Assembly (NCBI GenBank): GCA_936450465.1
Contig: OW388303.1
Coordinates: 11,129,021 to 11,193,020, forward strand
Length of the DNA stretch: 64,000 nucleotides
Reading direction: 5' to 3'
DNA from: Gibbula magus
Taxonomy: Eukaryota; Mollusca; Gastropoda; Trochida; Trochidae
Shown: in pieces, positions 11,087 to 21,360 of the stretch
Numbering within the stretch: the stretch's first letter is position 1
Layout of the letters: every line of letters starts with the position of its first letter
Notes under the pieces: generated by a model
Seen by the model: the letters and a program-made list of their open reading frames with translations, nothing else
Told to the model about the DNA's origin: nothing
Databases searched by the model: none
Program-made: the position numbers and the translations under genes

Positions 11087-11128
11087 TGACGTCACAATAG
11101 ACACCGGCGCTCTTCAGCACTATATAAA
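11087..11128 (+). promoter_or_regulatory. CRE plus TATA-like promoter candidate
   Basis: TGACGTCA, a perfect CREB/ATF palindrome, at 11087-11094 is followed by TATATAAA at 11121-11128. The distance is typical of a compact RNA polymerase II promoter. A start about 30 nt downstream would fall at the beginning of the hammerhead-like fold at 11147. This is inference from motifs only. Confidence 0.35.
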
Positions 11129-11146
11129 GACTCTCACTTCTCTGTA

Positions 11147-11204
11147 GTGTCACTTGGTCTGATGAGTTCAATCCGAAAGAAACCGGTTACCACTCTATAA
11201 ACAC
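11147..11204 (+). ncRNA. Type I hammerhead ribozyme-like sequence, one core change
   Basis: All conserved blocks are in order: CTGATGA at 11159-11165, GAAA at 11179-11182, U16.1 at 11187 and H17 (T) at 11188. Stem I pairs TGGT 11155-11158 with ACCA 11189-11192, then, past an internal loop, GTGT 11147-11150 with ACAC 11201-11204. Stem II is TTC (11167-11169) with GAA (11175-11177) and loop AATCC. The conserved G10.1-C11.1 pair is G11166 opposite A11178, a mismatch. Stem III is the self-complementary ACCGGT at 11182-11187 with no loop, as in short-stem hammerheads of Penelope-like elements and retrozymes that work as dimers. The predicted cut is after 11188. The A11178 change should weaken or abolish activity, so this may be a decayed copy. 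Confidence 0.5.
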
Positions 11205-12219
11205 CAGCCCGTCTGGTCACGGTGGGTCCCCCTTTACCCAACCTAAGACTTATCAATAACCGTAACCTCGTCTCCGAGCAAAACAATGCAAATATAATTT
11301 CTGCTCACGAAGCAGGATGGAATAGACCCTATGTTGATTCTTCATCACGTCATGAAGTTGACATCATGTGTTCTAGTTAATAGTCTTCAGGATCTGCACA
11401 GACACAACAGTATGACGTCAAGGGAGGGTAATTCTCGAACACAACACATTCGATCTTGACATTTCATATAGCGGCTAAGCCTCTTTAGTTAATAGTGACT
11501 GTATGTTGCCATTACCTTGAAAGGTATTTGTCTGTCTATGAAAGGAGCTAACACCCCAACCATAGCATGTGATTGATCATCAATGGAATTGCTTTTGCAT
11601 TACGGATCGATGTTCGTGAATGAAGAGGATAACTCACGTTGATTCATGCACAGAATACCAACCTCCGTAATGGGCATGATGTATATTTACCTGCTAAGAT
11701 AGGTTACATAGTGCAACAGGGTGGGTAGTTCTGCTTGATATGTATTGAGTTAAGTAAAAGTGTGAATAAAACACTAATGCATACGTGTAATTGTGGTTTT
11801 CCAGCATTGACATTATGTATACTTTGATGATGCAATAGTTCTCGTTTTGGCATAATTGAAAAATGAACCTTGAAAGAAATATCAAAAGAAAGATAAATTT
11901 ATATTAATTCGTTGGAGTTCGTTGATAATTGCATCACGTCCTAATCCAACATTTGCCCATATATGTACATGTATAATTATGTAAGAATCGATATTTATCA
12001 CCGATATATATGGCACCACTAGCTGTGACCGAGATCATTCCAAAATAAGCAGACATTGATATTCTATATAAACTCACTCTCATCTAGTCACCGGATTTAT
12101 GCCATTGACACTTCTTAAGTCAATGTTTCTTGACGAACATGTGAAACGTATACTTGGTTGATTGATTACGAATCCCGTATTTTTAGAAAAGAAACACATT
12201 TAGGATCAAACATAATATG
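11205..12219. other. Gene-free stretch downstream of the hammerhead-like fold
   Basis: GGTGGGTCCCCC and ACCCAACC near 11220-11245 could pair weakly. Otherwise no exon, RNA or repeat that I can support. The 63-codon frame at 11694-11885 has no coding character. Confidence 0.45.
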
Positions 12220-12516
12220 TTGTTTTTATTCTAAGGGTGATTAATCAGTTACTGAATCAATAAAGAAAGAATATATCAGATATCACGTATTGTTCTCTGT
12301 ATACATTGACAATACAACATAATTATATATAAATGCCAATATTTACTAAGACACGAGTGTCCGATAAAAAGAACAAGTAGTAATACTGAATATTTTCTGA
12401 ATGGATTATGTAACGCTAGATGTAACCATATAATGATTCATCTGACAAGACTTAAATCACACAGGGCAAAAAGAGATGTCTGAAATTTCCCCTTTGTCAT
12501 AAATAGGGCCCCATAC
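12220..12516 (+). repeat. Triplicated noncoding block, diverged copy A
   Basis: Matches the middle of copies B and C through landmarks CAGTTACTGAATCAA, ACATTGACAATACAACATAA, AATGCCAATATTTAC, GATTCATCTGACAAGAC and TGTCATAAAT. It lies directly upstream of copy B, so A and B form a tandem pair. Confidence 0.6.
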
Positions 12517-12998
12517 GTAATCCGATATGTGTGTATGTTGAATTTTTCACAAAGTAGACATACATGTAGCTCGAGTTAAGGTATCAGTGATGTGTTCCCA
12601 TTTAGAGACGCCATTGCAGTGTCATTCTTAAGGTAAGTAATCAATTACTGAATCAACATAAGACAGGACCTGAATAGAATTTTTTTGATCTCCTTATACA
12701 TTGACAATTCAACATAAATGCCAATATTTACCAAAATAACCGATTTACCGATAAAAGGTTAAAAGAGTCGATTAAGTGGAAATTCTGAAAGTCTGGATAC
12801 ATTATGTAATGCCAGATTCAAAGCTTGTAGTGATTCATCTGACATGACCTACGTCACAAGAGACAGGAAGAGGCGTCTGGCATTTCCCTACTGTCATAAA
12901 TGCATACCACTCTCCTGTTTAGTAAGCCAGTCGTTTGTCCAATCCCAAATTGTCATTACCAACGTAGCCAATTATGATGTCTCAACGAGAAAGAGTGT
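12517..12998 (+). repeat. Triplicated noncoding block, copy B
   Basis: Very close to copy C (16291-16767) over its whole length: TCCGATATGTGTG, GTTAAGGTATCAGT, ATGCCAATATTTACCAAAAT, GACCTACGTCACAAGAGACA, GGCGTCTGGCATTTCCCTAC, CCAGTCGTTTGTCCAATCCC. Frame-breaking differences between B and C argue against a coding exon. The block has no inverted ends that I can see. Confidence 0.8.
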
Positions 12999-13564
12999 TG
13001 TATAACTTCAACAAAACGATAGGATTTAAACTATGCAACGTAAAATATCTAAATTCTTGCTCTTTCAATTTCATTTTTATGAGTGGGTTTCATCATTTTG
13101 TTTGATCTCATGAAACTATAAAATTCTTCTCTGTTTTGTTTTTCAAATTGAAATGCTTGACATTTTATAGCCTTTATCTGTTCCATGTGTCCCTGAGCAG
13201 TCCATAAATAGACATTTATTACACTCTGATGAGTTTATAAATCGGCAATAAAAAGTTATATTATAATTCATCAATCATTTCATGCTTACACTATTTTAGG
13301 TTTACTTTAAGTGTCTGGTGCATGAACTGATGACAATTATCTTTGTTTTTATATGATTCCTCTGACAAAATCTTTACTAGAATAGCTTTTAATCTCTTGC
13401 GTATTATTTAGACCTAGGTAACCTAAATGACTTACGATCACGAGTCTTTTTTAAAGGAGGACCTGGTGTAATATATTCTACTGTTTCGTATTGTCGTCCT
13501 CAAACATGGAACCGTGGTTAACTAGTTATATCATTTCTGAAGAATAAACAATTATATGGATTTA

Positions 13565-13630
13565 CAACTTCTTTATTGCAAATATATGTGACGTTTCGAT
13601 GTAGATACTAACACCGTTATCAAGCAATCA
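13565..13630 (-). repeat. Penelope-type hammerhead-like motif fragment, minus strand
   Basis: On the minus strand it reads TTGATAAC, GGTGT, TAGTATCT, ACATC, GAAACGTC, then AATAAAGAAGTTGTAAATCC. The arrangement resembles CUGAUGA, stem II, GAAAC of hammerheads in Penelope-like element repeats. Here CTGATGA is degraded to CTTGATAA and stem II is imperfect. The same unit is duplicated head to head at 15111-15283. Confidence 0.45.
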
Positions 13631-14354
13631 TTTCACCAAGCATTCTTCATATCACCAACTTCTAAATGCCTCTTAAGGATGTCCGCTCCTTCCTGTTGAA
13701 CTTCAAAAAATGAAATATGATTAAGTAAAGATTTTTTCTCATCTTTATGTACTTCATGATATTCTACATCATCTACATACATGTAATTTTAAAATCAAAT
13801 GAAATAAAGAAAATGTGACTTTAGAACCTCTTAAAAGTGCTTAAGGAGAGATGGGACCCAGAAATCGAACTCGCTTACGGTAACATTTTGGGACAACAAA
13901 TTATTGTAGTGAATAAGTCTAAAAATAAATGGATTACGTTGTTTGGGGCATACGCTTATCCATACACTAACAGAAAGTGCTTAAATTTTCCGTAACGCCT
14001 TTTTAACGGTCATTTTACAACATGCCGCATAACGTTATCGTCACCTATTTTCGCGATAAATATGTTATTTACTGTTTGATTCGAATTACATACGTATCTT
14101 TAGTAACTAGCAAATTTAAATCGCCTGGTATAATCAACTGATAGTTATTCTTCCATAATGCAGTCCTAGATTAATAGTATGTTCAATAATGATTAATCGT
14201 CAATGTTACACTTGAAACCATCAAAATTGCCGTGACGTTATAGGTTTTTACGTTTATGAAGATTATTTTTAAAATGACGTTAAAGTGATGAAAAACCTCC
14301 GGTGACCCCCTATTTTCATTTCTGAATTCGTTTGTTTATTCAAATGTGCACATT
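13631..14354. other. Gene-free stretch
   Basis: No exon, RNA or repeat structure seen. Confidence 0.5.
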
Positions 14355-14490
14355 ATTTAAGAAATAAAGTTCGCTGTACCCCAATGTGTTTTGTAATAAA
14401 GTATAGTTTTGCCCTGAACTATTATAGTTAAAGTACGAGGACGGTAGTGTTATGACATATGTGTTATGACATATGTGTTATGATATGTCG
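14355..14490 (+). repeat. Dispersed repeat half-copy plus 14-bp tandem repeat
   Basis: ATTTAAGAAATAAAGTTCGC, TTTTGCCCTGAACTATTATA and TTAAAGTACGAGGACG match 42183-42260, where the full hairpin follows. Here the right arm is replaced by about three copies of GTGTTATGACATAT (14450-14486). Confidence 0.7.
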
Positions 14491-15110
14491 TGAGCATGTA
14501 GAAAACGTTATATTTATTACCAAAGTCATGCAAACAAGAAAAATATAAGTGCTAAGCTTAGGATGGCTATTGTTAATGACGTTACATCACCATTAAAAAT
14601 TATATTATTGGCCACCCTTAAAAATACATTTAGTATCACCAGATCCAGCTTATATATCACATTACTTATCTTATCAAATAACTACCTATACAGAAAGCGT
14701 AATAACGTATTTTAATAAACTGTTTTCAAATAATTCTTCAGTTTTGTTCATACCGATATCATCTCAAAGCAGGAATTTTGAGTAAGGCTACTTACAGCAA
14801 TACTGACAGACTTATCTAAATCGAAACAATGATCGAGAGTGTGTTTTATTATTAAAGGCTTCTATGTTCTGAACATGTTGTCTTCATTACTTCTACATGT
14901 CACATGATAACAAATTACATGATGTGTGAAAGATGTGGTTTTCAAATTGTTAAATGACATCCGCCTTCATTGTGATGAGTTATATATGAATTTTTATGAA
15001 TCGTTGTGTTAAAATTTACCAAAGGAAATATCTTATTTTTATTATTAAAAAAATATCAGTTACAAATTTGAGAGGATTTCTAAAAGTATGTTTTTAAATG
15101 TTTCTAAAAA

Positions 15111-15283
15111 AGAATGAAGAACAATTTTATGGATACACAACTTCTTGATAATGTGTAGGCGACGTTTCGACACAGATACTAATGTCGTTGTCAAGCAGGT
15201 TGACAACGACATTAGTATCTATGTCGAAACGTCGCCTACACATAATAAAGAAGTTGTGTATCCATAAAATTGTTCTTCATTCT
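15111..15283. repeat. Head-to-head fold-back of the hammerhead-like repeat
   Basis: Left arm 15111-15194 and right arm 15200-15283, 84 nt each, are almost perfect inverted copies around the 5-nt loop GCAGG. Each arm carries TTGACAACGACATTAGTATC and GTCGAAACGTCGCC, the motif also present at 13565-13630. The transcript of either strand would form one long hairpin. The 73-codon open frame at 15182-15403 is incidental. Confidence 0.85.
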
Positions 15284-15289
15284 TCATCA

Positions 15290-16285
15290 CCTCAACTTCT
15301 AGAATGCCCATTGCTCATCAAAGATGTTTCTAAAACAGATTCTAACCAGCACGTGCTCTCTGCTTCAAGAAAATACAATGCCCCCTACCATGCTATTCAG
15401 TGACATTTAATAAGACCCTTAATCCTCAGGTTAAAGTTTCTTCACACTCAGCACGACATCATACTATATTGAATGATTTGGAGTCAAAACTTATTTCTAA
15501 ACTTCGGGTTTAAGTCAATCTAAAATTGGCACTTAAATTAGATGTGCAGACGCCATATTGAGACAGGAAGTTCACAGCTGTCTGGAAGAATTCTGGAGGT
15601 CTTACTCAATCATGGTGCAGTATTAAAACAGAGCGGACGTGGGCGGAAACATTTATCATCTTAACAAGGAGAAATGTGAAATTATTTAAAGGCATTTAAA
15701 AAGGCTTATAGTAACACAAAATAAATCTCATCATAAGCCCCTTGCTTGTTCACTTCTTTTCAGGTACATTATGGGTGGGAGTTGGATGTTATTTTACCTT
15801 TAACCTTTAATTAGCTTACCTATCATTATTACCTAAACTTCTGTAATATCCATAGATTCATTATCCATTTGCCTTATGAACAATAAGCAGGATTAATAAA
15901 ACACTCTCTGCAAATGTAACCATATGAATCCACATTAACGTTTGCTAGAAAACTATTGCATACAATAATGACATTACAACGAAGAACAGTCAAAATGTCC
16001 CTGTTAAAATAAACGCATACAAAGGTAGATAAGAGAGATATATCTGTAAATATGAAACCGTACCATCTTAATTACGTATCTTGTTTCATTAAATCTGTAT
16101 GATGTCATACATGATTCGGTATACGTAGTGTAGTGTAATTAAAAACCGATCAATCGTTAGATATAGGTTGTTCACTGAAATGAACATCGAACATGACTGA
16201 AATGATTATTATAAAATTCAAAGACAGATCATCATTTGTTCACTAAAGAAAATACATTTTGACGACTGAACATGCTGAGGCATAA
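15290..16285. other. Gene-free stretch
   Basis: AT-rich sequence with no exon, RNA or repeat that I can support. Confidence 0.5.
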
Positions 16286-16290
16286 CAAAT

Positions 16291-16767
16291 GTGATCCGAT
16301 ATGTGTGCATGTTGAATATTTTCACAAAGGAGACATAACTAGAGTTAAGGTATCAGTTATTTGTTCCCATTCAGAGACGTCCTTACAGTGTCATTCTTAA
16401 GGTAAGTCATCAATTACTGGATCAACATAATACAGGACCTGAATACAATTCTTTGATCTCCTTATACATTGACAATACAACATAAATGCCAATATTTACC
16501 AAAATAACCGATTTAACGATAAAAGGACAAAAGAGTCGATTAAGTGGTAATTCCGAAAGTCTGGATGGATTATGTAATGCCAGATTCAAAGCTTGTAGCG
16601 ATTCATCTGACAGGACCTACGTCACAAGAGACAGGAAGAGGCGTCTGGCATTTCCCTACTGTCATAAATGCATACCACTCTCCTGTTTAGTAAGCCAGTC
16701 GTTTGTCCAATCCCAAATTGACATTACCAACGGTGCCATGTATGATGTCTCAACGAGCAAGTGTGAC
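16291..16767 (+). repeat. Triplicated noncoding block, copy C
   Basis: Second well-conserved copy of the block at 12517-12998, in the same orientation and about 3.77 kb downstream. It contains a 95-codon open frame (16486-16773) that copy B breaks with an in-frame TAA, so I do not call it a gene. Confidence 0.8.
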
Positions 16768-16789
16768 ATATGAAACGAATTTGATTCTT

Positions 16790-17235
16790 TGTATTCCCGA
16801 GCTAAAGGGAGTATTCTTGAACTGCACAACATTAAAAAAGTTTTGTGAAATGAGTATGGAATACTTATTCATTGATTAAATAGTAATTATACATCAAAAA
16901 GGTAATTTCCCTCGTACAAACATGGCAGTTTCGGTCAACGGTTTCAAGACGTAATAAACAACGAAATACGGAAAGTCGTGCAAAAACAATGATAGCTATC
17001 TATGTCATCGATATTGGGAAAGAATTGTTTTAATATCATTTCTAGTATGCATTGGATCAAGATCAAAGGCGCCGCTGACCAGTTATCACTCTAAAAAGAA
17101 TTGTATATTCAACTCTGTGAGTAGCGTCGCGTGTCGCGGAACTATGGTCCATGACGTTAAGGACAATTGAGTCACGACGTCACTAGAATAGATCCTGAAT
17201 CCAATTAACGAGAACATTTGGTTCACTAAGGTGAT
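16790..17235. other. Gene-free stretch
   Basis: No exon, RNA or repeat structure seen. Confidence 0.45.
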
Positions 17236-17407
17236 GGTAATAAATAGATGATATTATATGAGTGTCTATGACATACTATGTTTACGACACGAGTGCCTGA
17301 ATATTAGTATTTTTCCCTAGCGAGAGCGAGGGATATACTGATATTTAGGCACGAGTGTCCTAAACATAGTATGTCATAGACACTCTTATAATATTCTGTT
17401 TATTACC
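17236..17407. mobile_element. 172-bp hairpin element
   Basis: Arms from GGTAATAAA (17236) to TTTATTACC (17407) fold through ATATTATA, GAGTGTCTATGACATACTAT, CACGAGTGCCT and ATACTGATATT-like segments around CCCTAGCGAGAGCGAGGG. Only scattered mismatches break the stem. GGTAATAAA recurs at 17613, so the family may extend. Probably a fold-back or MITE-type element; no coding content. Confidence 0.75.
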
Positions 17408-17409
17408 GA

Positions 17410-19199
17410 AGTCGGGAAAATTAATTATAATCCACTTTCAAACATAGTCTAGCGACCCGCCGTCGCCGAATTTGGAACGCAACGTCATAGACGAAGCGTG
17501 ACGTCATAGCATTGTTTATGACATCACGTCACCATGACAAAGTGATATTTTGCCCTAGGGCATCGTATGAAAAATATGAACCCCAATATGATTGCCCTCG
17601 TAGGTAATAAAATACAGTTTTACCTGTTTTGCGATTACAAGGATCAACTAACACGAACTTAGGCTTCGTACTTGGATCAACTGGTTCAGGGGGAAATTGT
17701 ACTTATTGCAAAACACATGATGGTTGAGGCTTCTCCTTGTCTTGATGATATTACCCCAAATTCTTACCACATATTACTTCTGAAAGAGTGTGAAAGTTTG
17801 GTGCCACCGATAAGAAAGTACATGTTAATATGTTGGTGAGCAGTTTGTGTCATCAGTGTCCAATAGATATTCATCCACATCACCACTGTTGATTGTTTCT
17901 CTTCTCATCCATTTTAACTTTCTTTTTCAGAATGGAAAATTATGTTTGTTAAAGTTTGTAATTCTTGTGCACTGATTTCCCTTTACGGAGACATTACATC
18001 GTTATGGGTTGTTAAAATGAATTCAGAAGGGAGTGCTGTTGTTAGAAGACTCAGGCAAATATATTTAAAAGGATAACCCATTCAGAGACGTTTCAAGACG
18101 AGGAACAAATCCTACAGACATTGAGAGTTTGTTATTGAAATGTCAATTAAATTTATTGATCCACTTGAAAGTTAAGTTATCTTATTGTTTCTTAATATAT
18201 CCGAAATTAACTCAGCATTCATGAAATTCGATGCATCTGGAAAGTTGATGTGAAAATGATGTTGCTGTGCTACTGTAAGTAATCTATAAACCCATAATTT
18301 ATTGATCTACTTATTAAAAAGAATACATCATTTCTTCTGTCTGCACGTTATGTCAATGTGCATCACTTAATTTTATTTTTATCATGAAACTTCAGTCAAA
18401 AACAAAAAAATCGTGAAGAGAAAAGCAATTGTGCAGTCTTTTTTATGAAACATTGTTCTATTTCCATTACTACATTGTATTAGATTTGATTGGCTTAACA
18501 AAATATGTAAATCTTTGCTTGTTGTGATTGATGTATATATCTTACTGAGATGCATTTGACAAGGGGGTACAGTCCTGTTCATTGGAAGGACTTCAGTATT
18601 GCTCCCTAGTACTTTATGTCTGGCATGTTTACATAAACCAAACCTGTTGGTTTTTAATTGACTATCAAAGTGTATTAGAAACGGTTCTATGATGATATTA
18701 CCAGTCCCTTCCTTCACAAAGCACCTTCGCCTCAATTTACCATGATAAACCTTACATATAGTTTGCTCAATAGGGAAGAGATATCCATGTATGGAACTAT
18801 TACAATGATGTAATACAGCAAGTAAATGAATCTGCATAAAATACCAGAATACCAATTAAAGAACAAAATATATTATGCACTTTAAATTACCGACTCTTTG
18901 AATCCTGAATTGCCATGCTTTTTAAGTTTAGTCAAGGATATTAATAATAAAGACTTTACTGCTTTAAAATTGTTTCACCTATCCTGTAGAAAAGAGGTCT
19001 ATATCAACAGAATAATGGGTTTCTATTCATTTCCAAGTGAATATCGATTTAAGCGGGTCAAATACGGATTTGTGTTCAATGAGCCACAATCACAATCGCA
19101 GAACCCTGACGTTTTAGAATCTTTTTTCACTGGGGATTTGAAATTGTCCACCCTAGTACAAATGTACCTTTGTAGGGGTTCGGGTCAGTGTTGTTTATG
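17410..19199. other. Gene-free stretch with two weak open frames
   Basis: Minus-strand frame 18382-18855 (157 codons) and plus-strand frame 18898-19200 (100 codons) are long for AT-rich DNA. They lack recognised domains, splice context or a clear start. Part of this region resembles 23.1-23.5 kb (GTAATACAGCA, AATACCAA, CCTGACGTT landmarks), where the frames are not kept. I consider them noncoding unless transcripts say otherwise. Confidence 0.3.
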
Positions 19200-19360
19200 A
19201 TTAACTTACATTTCAGGAAATATATCCTAACATTTATATCAATCTGTGAGAATAACAAAATGAACTTGTGAAATCAAATTAATGCTACAGAGGATAGTTC
19301 TTCCATATTGGTATGACAACGGGTCTCCGTTGGTCTGCTCGTGTTCTTTTGCCAACAAAC
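19200..19360 (+). repeat. Local duplication, copy 1
   Basis: TTTATGATTAACTTACATTT, GAGAATAACAAAATGAACTT, and CTCCGTTGGTCTGCTCG match 24565-24760 in order. Weaker similarity extends leftwards toward 23.1 kb. The Harbinger element begins only a few bases after this block. Confidence 0.7.
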
Positions 19361-19365
19361 ACTTA

Positions 19366-21212
19366 AAGCCCCATTCCACCGAACCGCGACCCATATGCGA
19401 CGGTTCGCGATCGCTGCGATCAAGCCGGTCGCAGTGGTCCCAGACATTTGGGCGATCAATTTTCAACAAGTTTGAGTGTGTGGTTCAGGTGTACGATCCC
19501 ACTGCGACAAAAAAGGACCATATTTGTCTGTTTTCAGCGTTGAGACAGAGTTGAGACTGGTATGATCGGTCGCATTGCCTCATCGGTCTCAATAGGGTCG
19601 TACGTTGGTATGACAGACTTCGCGATTCACATTCGAGTGGCTAGGACCATGGTGAGACCACACCAACAGTTTCTGCGATCGACATGCAATCGACATGCTA
19701 ACGATTTGCTACCTGTCCGACAGCTTGTTCAATAGCGTGCGACCAAAATACGACAGTTGCAAGTATTGTACAATTCCAATACGACCATGGCGACTTTTCA
19801 CATGACCACATTGAGACAAATGCGACCTCATCACAACCTATTTGGCTCGACCAGTCGGGTCCAAAGTAAAAAATGACCGGCTGCATTCTGAGTCTCACTA
19901 GCATAGAGATAATACCTAGTTAAGTTGGAAAATGAAATGGCCCTGGTTCATGTTAAGTGTAGACATATTGCAAATTTGGAGTTTTGGATGTTTTGGGTGT
20001 ACAAAAATGATGAAGTTAGTTTGATACTATAATTAGTTTCGTGATATCATGCTCTGGTTTGACAACACTAATCTTTGTCGAACTTTTTTGACTGGGAGTT
20101 ACTCTGGAACTTAGTTAAAGTTTAATTCTGGAACAGTTTAGTACTCTATTTCTCCATTGAGAAATTAATGAACTATAGTTCAGTTAGCGCTTGACTACCT
20201 GTTTGGGAAGAGGCTTCTGGATAAATGAATGATGAAGAAGGCTCCCGCCTTGAAACTTGTAACTAACAATATTCTATATTCTATATATACGTCTTTATGC
20301 GTATGTCTATGTGCGTTGATGGCGGCTCTATTCTATCCTATTCAATCCTATCTTTAAGACATTTATTGGTGACTGTACAATCATACTTTAGGACAGTCAT
20401 TTGTACAAAACACTCCAAAGCGGAAGCGACTACTGGTGTGTCACAACGACTAAAAGATCATGAACCAATTGAACAAGCTGACCCTAATTTAGAAGATGAA
20501 CCAAGGAAGCTGCCCTACTTCTTGTTGGTCGATGACGCCTTTGCCTTGAAAACATTGTTCATCTCTAAGAGGAATATGACTATGTAAGAAATGATCTACA
20601 ACTACTGTATATCAAGTGGAAGACGAGTGGTAGAGAATGCCTCATAAGATCGCATGTCGATCTAAATCGGTCGTGATATGATCATAGTGAGGTCTCGGTG
20701 CGGTCCTGGTCCGTTCTAAGAGGCATCGCCATTGATTAATCATTTGTCGCGAAAAATACTAATGAGTTGTCGCATTAAACCATTGATCAAAAAACGCAGT
20801 CGCTGTGGGGTCGCACTTAGGTTTTAGAGCGTTCGCCACTGATTGCTATATTTGGTCGCCAGTGGTAAATTAGTGGGAACGCACTGCGAGTTGTCACGAT
20901 CGAGTTGCGAGTTCACGCGATTGACATACGACCGTACCACGACCCCATTGAGGCCAATACGAGCGCATTACGAGCGAATTTGCGAGCAAGACATCAGTCG
21001 CATCGATCGCAGAAGGTGTGCGATTTTTTAAACAGACAATCGGAATCGCAAACCCCTCTGCGACACATGAGACCCATGGCGAGTTACGTTTTGCGAACAC
21101 AGAGATCTTCCCAAGACTTCAGTTCGATGTCAGTGGGAGTGAGCGAGAGTAAGCACGACCGGGAGACCAACATCCATCGCAGTGGGGTCGTATGCTCAGT
21201 GGAATGGGGGTA
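19366..21212 (+). mobile_element. PIF/Harbinger DNA transposon relic with TTA target duplication
   Basis: The ends AAGCCCCATTCCACCGA (19366) and, on the minus strand, TACCCCCATTCCACTGA (to 21212) are inverted repeats. TTA at 19363-19365 and 21213-21215 is the 3-bp TWA duplication typical of PIF/Harbinger. Subterminal regions (19380-19900 and 20640-21190) are filled with GC-richer GTCGCA, CGATCG and TACGACC motifs, unlike the AT-rich surroundings. The middle contains a broken transposase piece (20420-20643). The 1847-bp length and missing amino-terminal and helix-turn-helix genes mean it is non-autonomous. Confidence 0.8.
20411..20643 (+). pseudogene. Harbinger transposase (ALP1/HARBI1-like) fragment
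   Basis: The frame reads LPYFLLVDDAFALKTLFI, matching the conserved LPY-L-GDDAFPLK block that holds an acidic catalytic residue of PIF/Harbinger DDE nucleases. After an in-frame TAA at 20586-20588 it continues EMIYNYCISSGRRVVENA. This is the family's downstream NYRLSRARRVVENAFG-type block with the catalytic Glu. Both blocks are in one frame and in the right order, so the fragment is the carboxy-terminal half of the nuclease. It breaks off at about 20643 into subterminal repeat sequence. The apparent start at 20297 is not the native one. The stop and the truncation make it inactive. Confidence 0.75.
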
Positions 21213-21267
21213 TTAGTTGGTGAATAATTTCCAATGCGTGACTTGAAGCTTTTCAGGAGATTATTAC

Positions 21268-21360
21268 CTAGGGTGCCGTTCCACAAACCGATCAATAAGC
21301 CCATCCCTTACCATTGGCTAAGATTGATCTTAGGGCTAAGATCGATTACTGTTAGTTATT
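21268..21360 (+). mobile_element. MITE end fragment
   Basis: AGGGTGCCGTTCCACAAACC followed by GCTAAGATTGATCTTAGG, GCTAAGATCGATTAC resembles the common GGGC-CCGTTTCATAAA / ATCTTAGC end of molluscan MITEs. No partner end found, so only a fragment. Confidence 0.35.

Noticed and set aside
13220..13260. CTGATGAG near 13225 as another hammerhead
   Set aside because: No GAAA partner at a suitable distance and no stem I.
16486..16773. 95-codon gene in block C
   Set aside because: The near-identical copy B carries an in-frame stop and the third copy is diverged.
18382..18855. 157-codon minus-strand gene
   Set aside because: No recognised domain or splice context, Ser/Thr/Ile-rich AT-driven composition, and the partly duplicated region at 23 kb does not keep the frame. 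Left as a weak note only.
20894..21304. Open frames in the Harbinger subterminal region
   Set aside because: Created by GC-richer GTCGCA repeats lacking stops; not conserved with any transposase domain.
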